A stretch of DNA of 11,433 nucleotides, taken from the NCBI GenBank assembly GCA_012511245.1, contig JAAZGM010000244.1, forward strand, positions 1 through 11,433, in the 5' to 3' direction. The position numbers were made by a program, and so were the translations under genes. Positions within the stretch are counted from its first letter, which is position 1. The number at the start of each line of letters is the position of its first letter. Positions 1-5,630 of the stretch are shown one piece after another. This DNA comes from Methanomicrobiales archaeon (GTDB lineage: Archaea; Halobacteriota; Methanomicrobia; Methanomicrobiales; Methanoculleaceae). Below the pieces are notes generated by a model. The model saw only the letters and a program-made list of their open reading frames with translations. It had not been told where the DNA came from and did no database searches.

Positions 1-1
1 C

Positions 2-109
2 ATTGAGTGTTTTGAATATCCGGGAAAAAGACTTCGTGTGGGGGAGATCCTGGATGCGCAGGTGCAACTCTACCATGACCTGGGAGTGGACCCACCAACA
101 TCGTTATGA
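2..109 (+). CDS. C-terminal end of an unrecognised protein (5' end outside window)
   Basis: An open frame enters from the left edge and reads 35 residues to a TGA at 107-109, ending in DLGVDPPTSL. The third codon positions are mostly G or C, as in the clear genes further right, and the peptide has ordinary protein composition (RVGEILDAQVQLYHDLGV), so I take it as the true end of a gene that starts outside the window. I do not recognise the family, and 35 residues are too few to assign one. An ATG at 106-108 overlaps its stop codon, but that frame closes after seven codons, so no coupled downstream gene survives there. The main alternative is a chance open frame. Confidence 0.5.
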   Translation: MECFEYPGKRLRVGEILDAQVQLYHDLGVDPPTSL

Positions 110-198
110 GTGGCGGGAATGTAGGATGAACGGGAAGTCCGGAGACGATCCTCACTCTGGCCTGCAACCGCATCGTGCGGCCTCTTGCCCTGCACTAG

Positions 199-321
199 GC
201 TGCCAAGTTCTTTCTCGAAGATCTCTTCGGGAGGAGAGTCGACCTCGTTGATCGCGATGCCATAAAGTCGGCTCTCGCACCGGATATCCTCCTGAATGTT
301 CGGTATACCCCAGGAGTATAA
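199..321 (+). pseudogene. C-terminal fragment of MNT-type nucleotidyltransferase (MntA-like antitoxin), truncated
   Basis: After an in-frame TAG at 196-198, the frame reads about 40 residues to TAA at 319-321. It contains FLEDLFGRRVDLVDRDAIKS followed by ILLNVRYTPGV. This matches the usual end of minimal nucleotidyltransferase (MNT) proteins: a helix, then GRRVDLV, then an alkaline tail ending in a RY-type motif. The N-terminal half of the family, with the GSX10DXD nucleotide-binding and metal-binding motif, is absent: upstream in this frame are stops at 127-129 and 196-198, and I could not find the motif in the other forward frames back to base 1. In intact pairs, MntA AMPylates and neutralises the HepT toxin encoded just downstream. 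Here the last 26 bases overlap the HepT-like gene, the classic arrangement, so this is very probably the decayed antitoxin partner. A short expressed protein starting inside the fragment cannot be excluded, but it would lack the catalytic site. Confidence 0.72.
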
Positions 322-646
322 CCTCCATCTCCGTGATATCCTTGAGGCTATCGGGAGAATTGAGCGGAATACCCGGGAAATGGACTACGAGGAGTTCCTG
401 GCGGATGATCTGGTGCAGGACAGAGTGGTCCTGGACCTCAGGGTCATCGGTGAGGCCAAGCTCATCTCCAAACCCCTGAAATGCGAATACGCCGATATTT
501 TGTGGAGAAAAATTGCAGGAATGCAAGCCATCCTTATTCACGCGTACTTCGGGATCCATAACGAGATCGTGTGGGACGTTGTTCGGAACAAGATCCCGGA
601 ACTCCAGGCTGCAGTCAGGCGGATACTTGATAACGAGGCCGCCTGA
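296..646 (+). CDS. HepT-like (DUF86/HEPN) toxin homologue, probably catalytically dead
   Basis: A 116-residue protein, the normal length for HepT/DUF86. Family hallmarks visible are LRDILEAIGRIE near residues 12-23, MDYEEFLAD (29-37), VVLDLRVIGEA (44-54), WRKIAGM (70-76), LIHAYFGI (80-87), and IVWDVVRNKIPELQ (91-104). HepT proteins are small helical HEPN RNases paired with an MNT antitoxin. The family active site is RX4HXY, usually read as MRNRLIHGY; here the stretch is MQAILIHAY, so His82 and Tyr84 remain but the catalytic Arg is Gln77, and no other Arg lies at the right distance. The region after IGEA also appears about one residue short. The ATG at 296 is the only sensible start, overlapping the antitoxin fragment by 26 bases; I see no good Shine-Dalgarno before it. 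Family assignment is strong. Loss of activity is inferred from the missing Arg and the truncated partner. Confidence 0.82.
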   Translation: MFGIPQEYNLHLRDILEAIGRIERNTREMDYEEFLADDLVQDRVVLDLRVIGEAKLISKPLKCEYADILWRKIAGMQAILIHAYFGIHNEIVWDVVRNKIPELQAAVRRILDNEAA

Positions 647-748
647 TAACCCTCCGCCATGGTTGCCCAAAAACGGCCTGCCCCGCGATCCCATCACCCC
701 CGCCGACCCTCTCCTCACGACGAACAAATCGCTCGCCGGGTCCGATCG

Positions 749-812
749 TTGTGGGTCACCCATGTCCCACAACTATTTTTGTGGGACATATATTGTGTTT
801 CGTGACCCACAA
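749..812. repeat. Nested perfect 11-bp inverted repeats
   Basis: The outer arms are TTGTGGGTCAC (749-759) and GTGACCCACAA (802-812), perfectly complementary. The inner arms are ATGTCCCACAA (762-772) and TTGTGGGACAT (779-789), also perfectly complementary, with a 6-base spacer CTATTT. The left outer and left inner arms are themselves an imperfect inverted pair (9 of 11), so all four are copies of one 11-base motif TTGTGGGWCAY in alternating orientation. This suits a dimeric or tetrameric DNA-binding protein. A hairpin in RNA or single-stranded DNA is also possible. It lacks the trailing T-run expected of a terminator. Confidence 0.8.
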
Positions 813-858
813 ATCCTGTTGTGAGTGGCAGGTGGCCCACGGCCCCTTTCCATATGAT

Positions 859-953
859 TTGTAGATATTCTGGTACCCACAAAACATTTTGTAGGTATTG
901 GATCGGGATCTTGATACACACAAAGTGATTTGCTGGTACCAGAATACTCACAA
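859..953. repeat. Imperfect 19-bp inverted repeat flanking a smaller dyad
   Basis: TTGTAGATATTCTGGTACC (859-877) is matched on the opposite strand by 935-953, whose reverse complement is TTGTGAGTATTCTGGTACC; 16 of 19 bases agree. Between and partly within lies a second dyad, TACCCACAAAA (874-884) against TTTTGTAGGTA (887-897), with 10 of 11 pairs and a 2-base centre. These are the more diverged, right-hand members of the half-site cluster, extended by a shared ATATTCTGGTACC flank that the left-hand members lack. Confidence 0.7.
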
Positions 954-1628
954 CCGGCCTCCCTCGGTGGTGGCGAGCAGGTGTAGAAAGAGATAGGTCG
1001 CGGCACACCGCTCCCCCGCCCTCCTCGATATCCTGAAGGTATCCTTTAGAACGATCTTGTTACTCTGGAAAACTTGCAATCCCGCTCGTCACTCTTCACC
1101 CTCCTAAGGTCGATGAGGTCGCAATTCATTCGCATCGCCCTGTCATGCAGCCAGAACGAGCAGAGGCGTATCAGCAAGCTTTCAATCAAGACAACCCGGA
1201 ACTCGCTTATCCCGGAGAGATGACCGTTCAGGATAGCACCACCATTATTCGAAGGCACCGAGTAAGATCGTTGTAAACCGATGCAAACGGGAAGGGAAGC
1301 CACAAACCGAATGTATGAATGTTATGGCTGTCGATGCACCGTCTGTGTTTTACGAAGGTATACGGACTGATAAGGCAGGATAACAGCGTCAAAACCTGCA
1401 CAGCCTTCTCTAGCGACGGCCAGAACTGGAGAACGTACCGGGCCCTGGCCGCCGTTTTCTCCTGATACAGGTGCAAATCAGGCCATAACCCCTGAAATGC
1501 CGAGTATTTTAAACCGGGCGTTTTGCATAGATTTATAGTTGACCGGTGCAAACACTGAATCCGATCCGTTTTTTGGGGCGGCTGCGATACCCGGCTCCCC
1601 CATGGCGACGACCGCCGGATTACAGAAT
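954..1628. other. Long intergenic stretch without a recognisable gene
   Basis: Together with 647-748 and the repeat cluster, this makes about 980 bases between the HepT-like gene and the AsnB-like gene. All six frames are broken into short pieces, the stretch is less GC-rich than the flanking genes, and no peptide matches a family I know. One frame at 1145-1276 gives 43 residues starting MQPERAEAY, and another near 1306-1360 includes a Cys-rich ECYGCRCTVC patch; neither has a ribosome binding site or continues into a domain. I saw no tRNA-like TTCRANTC arm or C/D-box pair. The right end probably holds the promoter of the downstream operon. The rest may be decayed mobile or accessory DNA. Confidence 0.5.
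1531..1538 (+). promoter_or_regulatory. Candidate TATA box for the AsnB-like/gatCAB operon
   Basis: ATTTATAG is a reasonable archaeal TATA element in otherwise GC-rich surroundings. It would place transcription start near 1560 and leave a leader of about 75 bases before the ATG at 1638. A second AT-rich candidate, TATTTTAAA at 1505-1513, lies just upstream. I cannot tell which is used. Confidence 0.4.
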
Positions 1629-1637
1629 ATGCCGACC

Positions 1638-2636
1638 ATGAACCTCAAGGGCTGGATCGAACGTGACGGGAGGAGGCTCTCGCCGACCGGCGTGGAGCGG
1701 ATGCTCCGCGAAGAGCCAGAGGCCCTCTCCCGGTGCGGCGGCGAGTTCCTGCTCGAGTGGGATGACAGCATCGCGCGCGATGCCTTCGGGATCATGCCCG
1801 GCCCAATCCCGCCGGGAACCATATACAGCGGCGAACACGAGATCGCCCGGATAACCCCGGACCCGGCGCCCTGCACCCTCGATGAGGCGATCGTCGCCGC
1901 GGTTCGCCTCCGGAGCAATGAAGGGGTGGTGGCGTTCTCCGGCGGGGTGGACTCCGCCCTCATCGCCGCGCTTGCCGGCCTCCCCTGCGTGGCGGTGGGG
2001 CTCCGCGGGTCACACGATGTCGTGTGGGCAGAAAAAGCCGCAGGGATGATGGGGCTTGACCTCGAGATCGTCATACCGACCGAAGAAGAGGTCGCAGAGG
2101 CGCTCACTCGCATCGTCCGGGTCATCCCCGACCCCGAGAACCCCGTCGAGGCCTCGATCGCGACGACCCTCTCCTTCGTTGCCGCATGGGCGGAGGAGCA
2201 CGGCCATACCCGGATCCTCGGCGGGCAGGGGGCAGACGAGCTCTTCGGCGGCTACGCTCGCTACCTCTCATCCACCGACCTCGCGGCGGAACTCGAACGG
2301 GACTTCGCGGACCACGACCGCCAGAGGACGCGGGACCAGGCGGTGGCGGCGCTTCACGGGAGATACTTCTCGATGCCGTACCTCGACATCCGGGTGGTGC
2401 GCGCCGCAAGGTCGATACCGGCCGCCGACCGGGTGCGCGGCGGGGTGAGAAAGTACCCCCTCCGGGAGGTCGCTGAGCGCCACATTCCCGCTGAGATTGC
2501 CCGTGCAGAGAAGAAAGCGATGCAATACGGGAGCGGAATCTGGCGAACAATACAACGGCTCGCACGTAACAATGGTTATAAAAAATCGGTACAAGGGTAC
2601 TTAATGGAGATCAGCAGGGCGGAACATGATAACTGA
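1638..2636 (+). CDS. Asparagine synthetase-like ATP-pyrophosphatase lacking a functional glutaminase domain
   Basis: 332 residues from the ATG at 1638. Residues about 95-300 form the synthetase domain of the AsnB family: PP-loop SGGVDS (101-106) binds ATP pyrophosphate, GGQGADELFGGY (195-206) is the family signature, and EKKAMQYGSG (291-300) matches the conserved tail. AsnB makes asparagine from aspartate, ATP and ammonia drawn from glutamine. The usual N-terminal Ntn glutaminase (about 190 residues, catalytic Cys after Met) is reduced to about 80 residues with no Cys2, yet GGEFLLEWDD (34-43) and ARDAFGIMPG (46-55) still resemble the end of that domain. So it may use free ammonia or adenylate another acid. 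The frame stays open upstream to a TTG at 1539, and ATGs at 1602 and 1629 are alternatives; I chose 1638 because family-like sequence begins there, though no Shine-Dalgarno supports any start. It overlaps gatC by 11 bases, suggesting coupling to tRNA amidation. Confidence 0.82.
   Translation: MNLKGWIERDGRRLSPTGVERMLREEPEALSRCGGEFLLEWDDSIARDAFGIMPGPIPPGTIYSGEHEIARITPDPAPCTLDEAIVAAVRLRSNEGVVAFSGGVDSALIAALAGLPCVAVGLRGSHDVVWAEKAAGMMGLDLEIVIPTEEEVAEALTRIVRVIPDPENPVEASIATTLSFVAAWAEEHGHTRILGGQGADELFGGYARYLSSTDLAAELERDFADHDRQRTRDQAVAALHGRYFSMPYLDIRVVRAARSIPAADRVRGGVRKYPLREVAERHIPAEIARAEKKAMQYGSGIWRTIQRLARNNGYKKSVQGYLMEISRAEHDN
2576..2585 (+). promoter_or_regulatory. Candidate internal TATA box before gatC
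   Basis: TTATAAAAAA lies inside the 3' end of the AsnB-like gene, about 45 bases before the gatC ATG. An archaeal TATA box here would start transcription near 2605, giving gatCAB a short leader of its own. The coding sequence at this point (NNGYKKS) departs from the GC-rich codon choice around it, which fits a second, regulatory role for these bases. Confidence 0.45.
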
Positions 2637-2895
2637 GAGCGATATTGAACACATAGCAGAACTTGCGGATATCGGCATATCGAAGGATGAGGTGCCGGAA
2701 TTCACCAGACAATTCAACACGATCATCGAATACTTCGAGGTTCTCGATACCATCGAGGGCGAGGGCGCCCCCGACACCGGGGCGGTAAACGTCTTCAGGG
2801 ACGACGAACCCCGGCCGAGCCTCTCACAGGAAGAGGTACTCGCGAATGCAGGGGCGACCGAGGACGGGTTCATCAAGGCACCGAGGGTGATGTAA
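2626..2895 (+). CDS. gatC: Asp-tRNA(Asn)/Glu-tRNA(Gln) amidotransferase subunit C
   Basis: 89 residues, typical for GatC. The protein starts with ESDIEHIAELADIGIS, has the helix FTRQFNTIIEYFEVLDTI (about 27-44), and ends with the conserved NVFRDDEPRPSLSQEE and ATEDGFIKAPRVM. GatC wraps around GatA and GatB and stabilises the trimeric amidotransferase in the cytoplasm. In archaea GatCAB chiefly converts Asp-tRNA(Asn) to Asn-tRNA(Asn), because Glu-tRNA(Gln) is handled by GatDE; this suggests the organism lacks a standard AsnRS, which cannot be checked from this window. The ATG overlaps the end of the AsnB-like gene by 11 bases with only a weak purine stretch (AGGGCGGAA) before it. The stop codon is directly followed by the gatA ATG. 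Confidence 0.95.
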   Translation: MITESDIEHIAELADIGISKDEVPEFTRQFNTIIEYFEVLDTIEGEGAPDTGAVNVFRDDEPRPSLSQEEVLANAGATEDGFIKAPRVM

Positions 2896-4197
2896 ATGGC
2901 GGGAACGCTCAAATTCTCACCGGATGACCGCTGCAACGCATTCATCACCACCTGTGCAGAAGCGCCGTTCGGAGAAGGGGTGCTTGCCGGAACCGCCGTC
3001 GCGGTCAAGGACAACATATCGACGGCAGGGATACAGACCACGTGCGGGTCGAAGATCCTCGAAGGCTACGTCCCGCCGTACGACGCTCATGTCGTCGAAC
3101 TTCTCCGGCGGGCAGGCGCCGCGATCGTCGGCAAGACCAACATGGACGAGTTCGGCATGGGCTCAACCACCGAGACGAGCGCGTTCGGCCCCACTAAAAA
3201 CCCGGTCGACCTGGAGCGGGTGCCCGGCGGGTCGTCCGGCGGGAGCGCCGCCGCCGTCGCTGCGGGTCTCGTCTCGATGGCGCTCGGTTCCGATACCGGC
3301 GGCTCGATCCGGTGTCCTGCGGCGTTCACGGGGATCGTTGGGCTCAAACCCACATACGGCCGGGTCTCCCGTTACGGTCTCATCGCCTGCGCAAACTCCC
3401 TCGAACAGATAGGGCCAATGGCACGGACGGTCGAGGATGCATCGAGGCTCATGTCGGTGATTGCACACCACGATCCCCGCGACGTGACGATGCTTGACCG
3501 CCCGTATGACCACCAGCCCGTGGCCGGGGTCAGAGGGCTCAGGATAGGGATACCGGAGGAGTTCTTCGGTGAAGGCGTCGACCCCCGCGTCGCGGAGAAG
3601 GTTCGCGATGCCATCGGTGTCCTCGAAGGGCTCGGTGCCGAGACCGTCAGGGTGAGCATACCCGGGATGCAGTATGCGCTTGCCGCCTACTACGTCATCT
3701 GCACGAGCGAGGCCTCTTCAAACCTCGCACGGTTCGACGGCGTCCGTTACGGCCCGGCGGTCGACACCAGGAAGTCCTGGCACGAAGCCTACCAGGACCT
3801 GCGCCGGGAGTTGCTCGGTGCAGAGGTCCGGCGCCGGATCATGCTCGGGACCTTCGCCCTCTCGGCCGGTTACGCCGGCGATTACTACACGAAAGCGCAG
3901 GCAGCCCGCCGAAAGATCCAGGAAGACTTCGAGCGAGTCCTCCGGGAAACGGACGTCATCGCCGGCCCGACGATGCCGACGGTCGCCTTCCGCCTCGGCG
4001 AGAAGACCGACCCGGTCTCGATGTATCTCTCGGATATCCTCACGGCGCCTGCGAACCTCGCCGGGATCCCGGCGATATCCGTCCCGTGCGGCCGGGTGGA
4101 CGGACTCCCCGTTGGACTCCAGATCATGGGGAGGCGGTTTGAGGATGAACGCGTTATCGATGCTGCCTATACATATGAACAGGAGGTGAGGGCATGA
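2896..4197 (+). CDS. gatA: Asp-tRNA(Asn)/Glu-tRNA(Gln) amidotransferase subunit A
   Basis: 433 residues, normal for archaeal GatA, which lacks part of the bacterial N-terminal extension. It is an amidase-signature enzyme that frees ammonia from glutamine and passes it to GatB. The catalytic Ser-cisSer-Lys set is present: Lys38 in AVKDN, SSGGS at 113-117, and the nucleophile Ser137 in GSDTGGSIRCPA (131-142). Other family stretches are GKTNMDEFGMGST (79-91), FTGIVGLKPTYGRVSRYGL (144-162) and, near the end, PANLAGIPAISVPCG and GLPVGLQIMG. The start directly follows the gatC stop (TAAATG), with GAGGGTGA at 2883-2890 as a plausible ribosome binding site inside gatC. The stop overlaps the gatB start as ATGA. 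All key residues are present, so I expect a working subunit. Confidence 0.96.
   Translation: MAGTLKFSPDDRCNAFITTCAEAPFGEGVLAGTAVAVKDNISTAGIQTTCGSKILEGYVPPYDAHVVELLRRAGAAIVGKTNMDEFGMGSTTETSAFGPTKNPVDLERVPGGSSGGSAAAVAAGLVSMALGSDTGGSIRCPAAFTGIVGLKPTYGRVSRYGLIACANSLEQIGPMARTVEDASRLMSVIAHHDPRDVTMLDRPYDHQPVAGVRGLRIGIPEEFFGEGVDPRVAEKVRDAIGVLEGLGAETVRVSIPGMQYALAAYYVICTSEASSNLARFDGVRYGPAVDTRKSWHEAYQDLRRELLGAEVRRRIMLGTFALSAGYAGDYYTKAQAARRKIQEDFERVLRETDVIAGPTMPTVAFRLGEKTDPVSMYLSDILTAPANLAGIPAISVPCGRVDGLPVGLQIMGRRFEDERVIDAAYTYEQEVRA
4182..4189 (+). promoter_or_regulatory. Strong ribosome binding site for gatB
   Basis: GGAGGTGA, close to the full archaeal anti-Shine-Dalgarno complement, sits four bases before the gatB ATG at 4194 and lies within the last codons of gatA. 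It fixes the gatB start and supports translation coupling through the ATGA overlap. It is the clearest such site in the window. Confidence 0.8.
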
Positions 4198-5624
4198 CGG
4201 TGGATATCGGAGAGACGATCGTCGGCCTTGAGATCCACGTCCAGCTTGCGACCGCGACAAAACTCTTCTGCGGATGCTCGACAGACTACCAGGACGATGG
4301 CCCGAACACCCACTGCTGCCCGGTCTGCCTCGGCCTGCCCGGCGCACTCCCGCATGTGAACAGAAAAGCGGTCGAGTACGGCCTGAAAGTGGCAAAAGCC
4401 CTCGATATGAGAGTCCCGGAAGAGTCGGAGTTCGCCCGAAAGAACTACTTCTACCCCGATCTCGCAAAGGCCTACCAGATCACCCAGAGCGACAAACCGC
4501 TCGCGGTAGAGGGGACAGTCGAGATCGAGGACGACGAGGGGCATGAGAAGATCGTCCGGATCACCAGAGCACACCTCGAAGAGGACCCGGGCAGACTCGT
4601 CCACGTCGGCGGCGGATCGAAGTATTCACTCGTCGATTATAACCGGTCCGGCATACCGCTTCTCGAGATCGTCACCGAACCTGATATGCGCTCCCCGCAG
4701 GAGGCACGCCGGTTCTTGAACAAACTCCGGACGATCCTCGAGTATCTCGGCGTCTTTGACGGTGAACGGGAGGGCGGCCTCCGCGTGGATGCAAACATCT
4801 CCATGAGAGGCTCCGAACGGGTCGAGGTCAAGAACATATCCTCCTACAAGGGCGTCGAGAAAGCCCTCACCTTCGAGGTGACCCGCCAGAGAAACCTGCT
4901 CCGGCGCGGCCAGAAGGTGGCGCGGGAGACCCGGCACTTCATGGAAGGGCGGGGGATCACCACCTCCGCCCGCAGCAAGGAGGAGGCGCACGACTACCGC
5001 TACTTCCCCGACCCTGACCTCGGACCGATCCGCGTCACAGGATGGCTTGCCGGGATCGACCTCCCCGAACTCCCCACCGCCCGGAAGAACCGGTTCATGG
5101 CGCAGTACGGCATATCGCTCAACCACGCCCGGACACTGACCGGCGACCCGAGACTCGCCGACTTCTACGAGCACGTTGCGCATATCGAGCCTGTCCTTGC
5201 CGCCACCTGGGTGGCCGACACGCTTCTTGGGGAACTCAACTACCGCAACATGGGCATCGCCGCCGTCCCTGCCGAGCAAATCATAGAACTCCTTGCGCTC
5301 CTGCGGTCGGAAGCGATCACCGACCGGGCCGGCGTCCAGGTTCTCCGGGAGATGCTCGATGCCTGCGCCGCCGGAAAACCCTGCGAGGCTCCCGCTGCGA
5401 TCGTGGAGCGGGAAGGGCTCGCCAGGGTGGTGGGCGACGACTTCACGCCCATCGTGCAGGCGGTCGTCGCCGCAAACCCACAGGCAGTCGAAGATTACCG
5501 GGCCGGCAAGAAGGGAGCCCTGAACTTCCTCGTCGGGCAGGTGATGAAAGAGACACGTGGACGGGCGGATCCGCGGGAACTCGGCCGTATCGTCTCTGAA
5601 TACATTGATACAGGCGGGGTGTAA
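4194..5624 (+). CDS. gatB: Asp-tRNA(Asn)/Glu-tRNA(Gln) amidotransferase subunit B
   Basis: 476 residues, usual GatB length. GatB binds the misacylated tRNA, activates the side-chain carboxylate with ATP and transfers ammonia from GatA. Visible features are GLEIHVQL (11-18), a zinc-type Cys set C26, C28, C42, C45 (CGC then CPVCLGLPGALP), ARKNYFYPDLAKAYQITQ (81-98), the GatB signature DYNRSGIPLLEIVTEPD (148-164), LRVDANISM (196-204), VKNISSYKGVEKAL (212-225) and DYRYFPDPDLGPI (267-279). The C-terminal part (about 320-476) has the helical YqeY-like tRNA-binding tail, ending in KGALNFLVGQVMKETRGRADP. It begins with a 4-base ATGA overlap with gatA and ends six bases before topA, so one transcript is likely. 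Nothing is missing or truncated. Confidence 0.96.
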   Translation: MTVDIGETIVGLEIHVQLATATKLFCGCSTDYQDDGPNTHCCPVCLGLPGALPHVNRKAVEYGLKVAKALDMRVPEESEFARKNYFYPDLAKAYQITQSDKPLAVEGTVEIEDDEGHEKIVRITRAHLEEDPGRLVHVGGGSKYSLVDYNRSGIPLLEIVTEPDMRSPQEARRFLNKLRTILEYLGVFDGEREGGLRVDANISMRGSERVEVKNISSYKGVEKALTFEVTRQRNLLRRGQKVARETRHFMEGRGITTSARSKEEAHDYRYFPDPDLGPIRVTGWLAGIDLPELPTARKNRFMAQYGISLNHARTLTGDPRLADFYEHVAHIEPVLAATWVADTLLGELNYRNMGIAAVPAEQIIELLALLRSEAITDRAGVQVLREMLDACAAGKPCEAPAAIVEREGLARVVGDDFTPIVQAVVAANPQAVEDYRAGKKGALNFLVGQVMKETRGRADPRELGRIVSEYIDTGGV

Positions 5625-5630
5625 TCCGCA

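Larger units (their letters stand above)
749..953. repeat. Cluster of phased TTGTGGG/CCCACAA half-sites (iteron- or operator-like)
   Basis: A 205-base stretch carries ten 7-base half-sites. Forward TTGTGGG-type copies start at 749, 779, 819 (TTGTGAG), 859 (TTGTAGA) and 889 (TTGTAGG), so the steps are 30, 40, 40 and 30 bases. Reverse CCCACAA-type copies start at 766, 806, 876, 917 (CACACAA) and 947 (CTCACAA), with steps of 40, 70, 41 and 30. Near-multiples of ten bases place same-orientation copies on the same face of the helix, as in arrays bound cooperatively by a protein. The DNA between them is AT-rich compared with the flanking genes. No regulator, initiator or partition gene is visible within the window, so the binding protein is unknown. 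It is not a CRISPR array: units are short, both-handed and degenerate. Confidence 0.7.

Noticed and set aside
3..251. Forward frame of 82 codons at the left edge
   Set aside because: It conflicts with the better-biased frame at 2-109 and with the MNT fragment; the peptide is rich in Arg, Cys, His and Trp and looks non-coding.
152..772. Minus-strand frame of about 206 codons opposite the HepT-like gene
   Set aside because: It is the shadow of the HepT frame, whose family motifs are clear, and its product shows no family features; it also runs into the repeat cluster.
762..789. Intrinsic terminator for the HepT-like gene
   Set aside because: The hairpin has its T-run in the loop rather than after the stem and lies more than 110 bases past the stop codon.
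749..953. CRISPR array
   Set aside because: Half-sites are about 7-11 bases, occur in both orientations, vary in sequence and have no uniform spacers; no cas gene is visible.
749..953. Chromosomal replication origin
   Set aside because: The motif does not match the archaeal origin recognition box as I know it and there is no cdc6/orc1 gene in the window; the site type is left open.
1046..1303. Minus-strand frame of 85 codons in the intergenic stretch
   Set aside because: No family resemblance, no start signals, and equally open short frames exist on the other strand.
1306..1360. Cys-rich peptide as a transposase remnant
   Set aside because: The resemblance to the Cys patch of some IS transposases is only a few residues, and no flanking transposase motif or terminal inverted repeat was found.
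1228..1551. Minus-strand frame of 107 codons
   Set aside because: No domain, no ribosome binding site, and it overlaps the promoter region of the downstream operon; composition resembles random translation.
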